64,000 nucleotides of DNA from an uncultured Tropicimonas sp. (GTDB lineage: Bacteria > Pseudomonadota > Alphaproteobacteria > Rhodobacterales > Rhodobacteraceae). The stretch lies in NCBI GenBank assembly GCA_947495685.1, contig CANLZY010000003.1, positions 157,154 through 221,153 of the forward strand, read 5' to 3'. Both the position numbers and the translations under genes were made by a program. The notes below the pieces were generated by a model. That model saw only the letters and a program-made list of their open reading frames with translations, ran no database searches and was not told the origin of the DNA. Every line of letters begins with the position of its first letter. Within the stretch, counting starts at the first letter, position 1. Of this stretch, positions 63,530-64,000 are shown piece after piece.

Positions 63530-64000
63530 GCGGGTGTGATCCCGCCGTTGCCCATGTTCGGGCGTTCGTGGTTGTAGGACCACAACCATTCGGTGGCAAT
63601 CTCGCGCACCTCCTCGATGGTTTCAAAGATGTAGAGATCCAGCCATTCATGGCGAACCGTTCGGTTGTAGCGTTCGACATAGGCGTTCTGTTGGGGCTTT
63701 CCGGGCTGGATGTAGGACAGCGCGACGCCTCGTTTCTCAGCCCATTCAACCAGCGTGCCACTGATGTATTCCGGACCGTTGTCGACCCTGATTGCCTTTG
63801 GAGCCCCTCGCCACTCGATGATCCGGTTCAGCGTCCGGATCACCCGCTCGGCAGGCAGCGAGAAGTCGACCTCGATCCCCAGACCTTCGCGGTTGAAGTC
63901 GTCCAGGATGTTCAACAGTCGGAAGGCCCGCTCGTCGCCAAGCCGATCCGCCATGAAATCCATCGACCACACCTCGTTGGGGGCGTCCGGAACGGACAGT
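63505..64000 (-). CDS. IS3-family transposase (OrfB), 5' end off the right edge
   Basis: At least 164 residues of an integrase-core transposase: [11 protein letters not shown] (Asp), [12 protein letters not shown] (Asp), [17 protein letters not shown] (Glu), ending [14 protein letters not shown]. All three DDE residues are present, so this copy could be active. It is a different IS3 subgroup from the two fragments to its left. Confidence 0.88.
   Translation of the reverse strand, partial: LSVPDAPNEVWSMDFMADRLGDERAFRLLNILDDFNREGLGIEVDFSLPAERVIRTLNRIIEWRGAPKAIRVDNGPEYISGTLVEWAEKRGVALSYIQPGKPQQNAYVERYNRTVRHEWLDLYIFETIEEVREIATEWLWSYNHERPNMGNGGITPAQKLKLAG

Overview
The window looks like a chromosomal segment of a high-GC marine alphaproteobacterium of the Rhodobacterales (Roseobacter group). 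Three things support this: the housekeeping block at the right (tRNA-Thr, murA, DUF2948, hisD, UPF0262, phosphatase, infA, maf, RNase E/G, yacG), an ectoine hydrolase that closely follows the known DoeA/EutD family, and many ABC uptake systems for small organic solutes. All calls come from reading the sequence; no database search was run.

Left third (1-22 kb): an osmolyte and methylated-amine catabolic island. Divergent operons carry ectoine utilisation genes (doeA plus an ArgE-type deacetylase leftward; eutB, eutC and a doeD-like transaminase rightward). A GlxA-type AraC regulator and a FCD-type GntR regulator follow, divergently arranged around a shared control region. The gntR operon continues with a DapA-family lyase, a PuuC-like aldehyde dehydrogenase and a PuuB-like FAD oxidoreductase. 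A non-pyrrolysine MttB-family methyltransferase and an orphan Tat-exported binding protein lie on the other strand. A dipeptide-type ABC transporter (binding protein, two permeases, fused double ATPase) runs into a choline-sulfatase gene (betC).

Middle (22-34 kb): a 40-residue membrane peptide, a Tat-exported intradiol-dioxygenase-like protein that lacks the tyrosine iron ligands together with a haem-type membrane protein, and a three-gene transglutaminase / circularly permuted ATP-grasp / alpha-E operon predicted to make or process peptides. An IS66 element with a perfect 8-bp target duplication has landed on the stop codon of the last gene of that operon. The IS66 is itself dead: its tnpB and tnpC are broken by small palindromic repeats.

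34-47 kb: a large LacI-controlled locus of unknown substrate. It has a sugar-type ABC transporter, a HisD-like dehydrogenase, an SDR, a bicupin, a small membrane protein and four SnoaL/NTF2-like proteins, three of them double-domain. Two near-identical operator-like palindromes sit in the divergent promoter region at its head. This is the best candidate for an undescribed pathway.

47-56 kb: RlmJ, a glutathione S-transferase, a secreted tandem OsmC-like protein with a DUF2218 gene, and a TonB-ExbB-ExbD-ExbD energy module. 56-62.6 kb is the conserved core block. The right end (62.7-64 kb) is a nest of broken IS3-family transposase genes.
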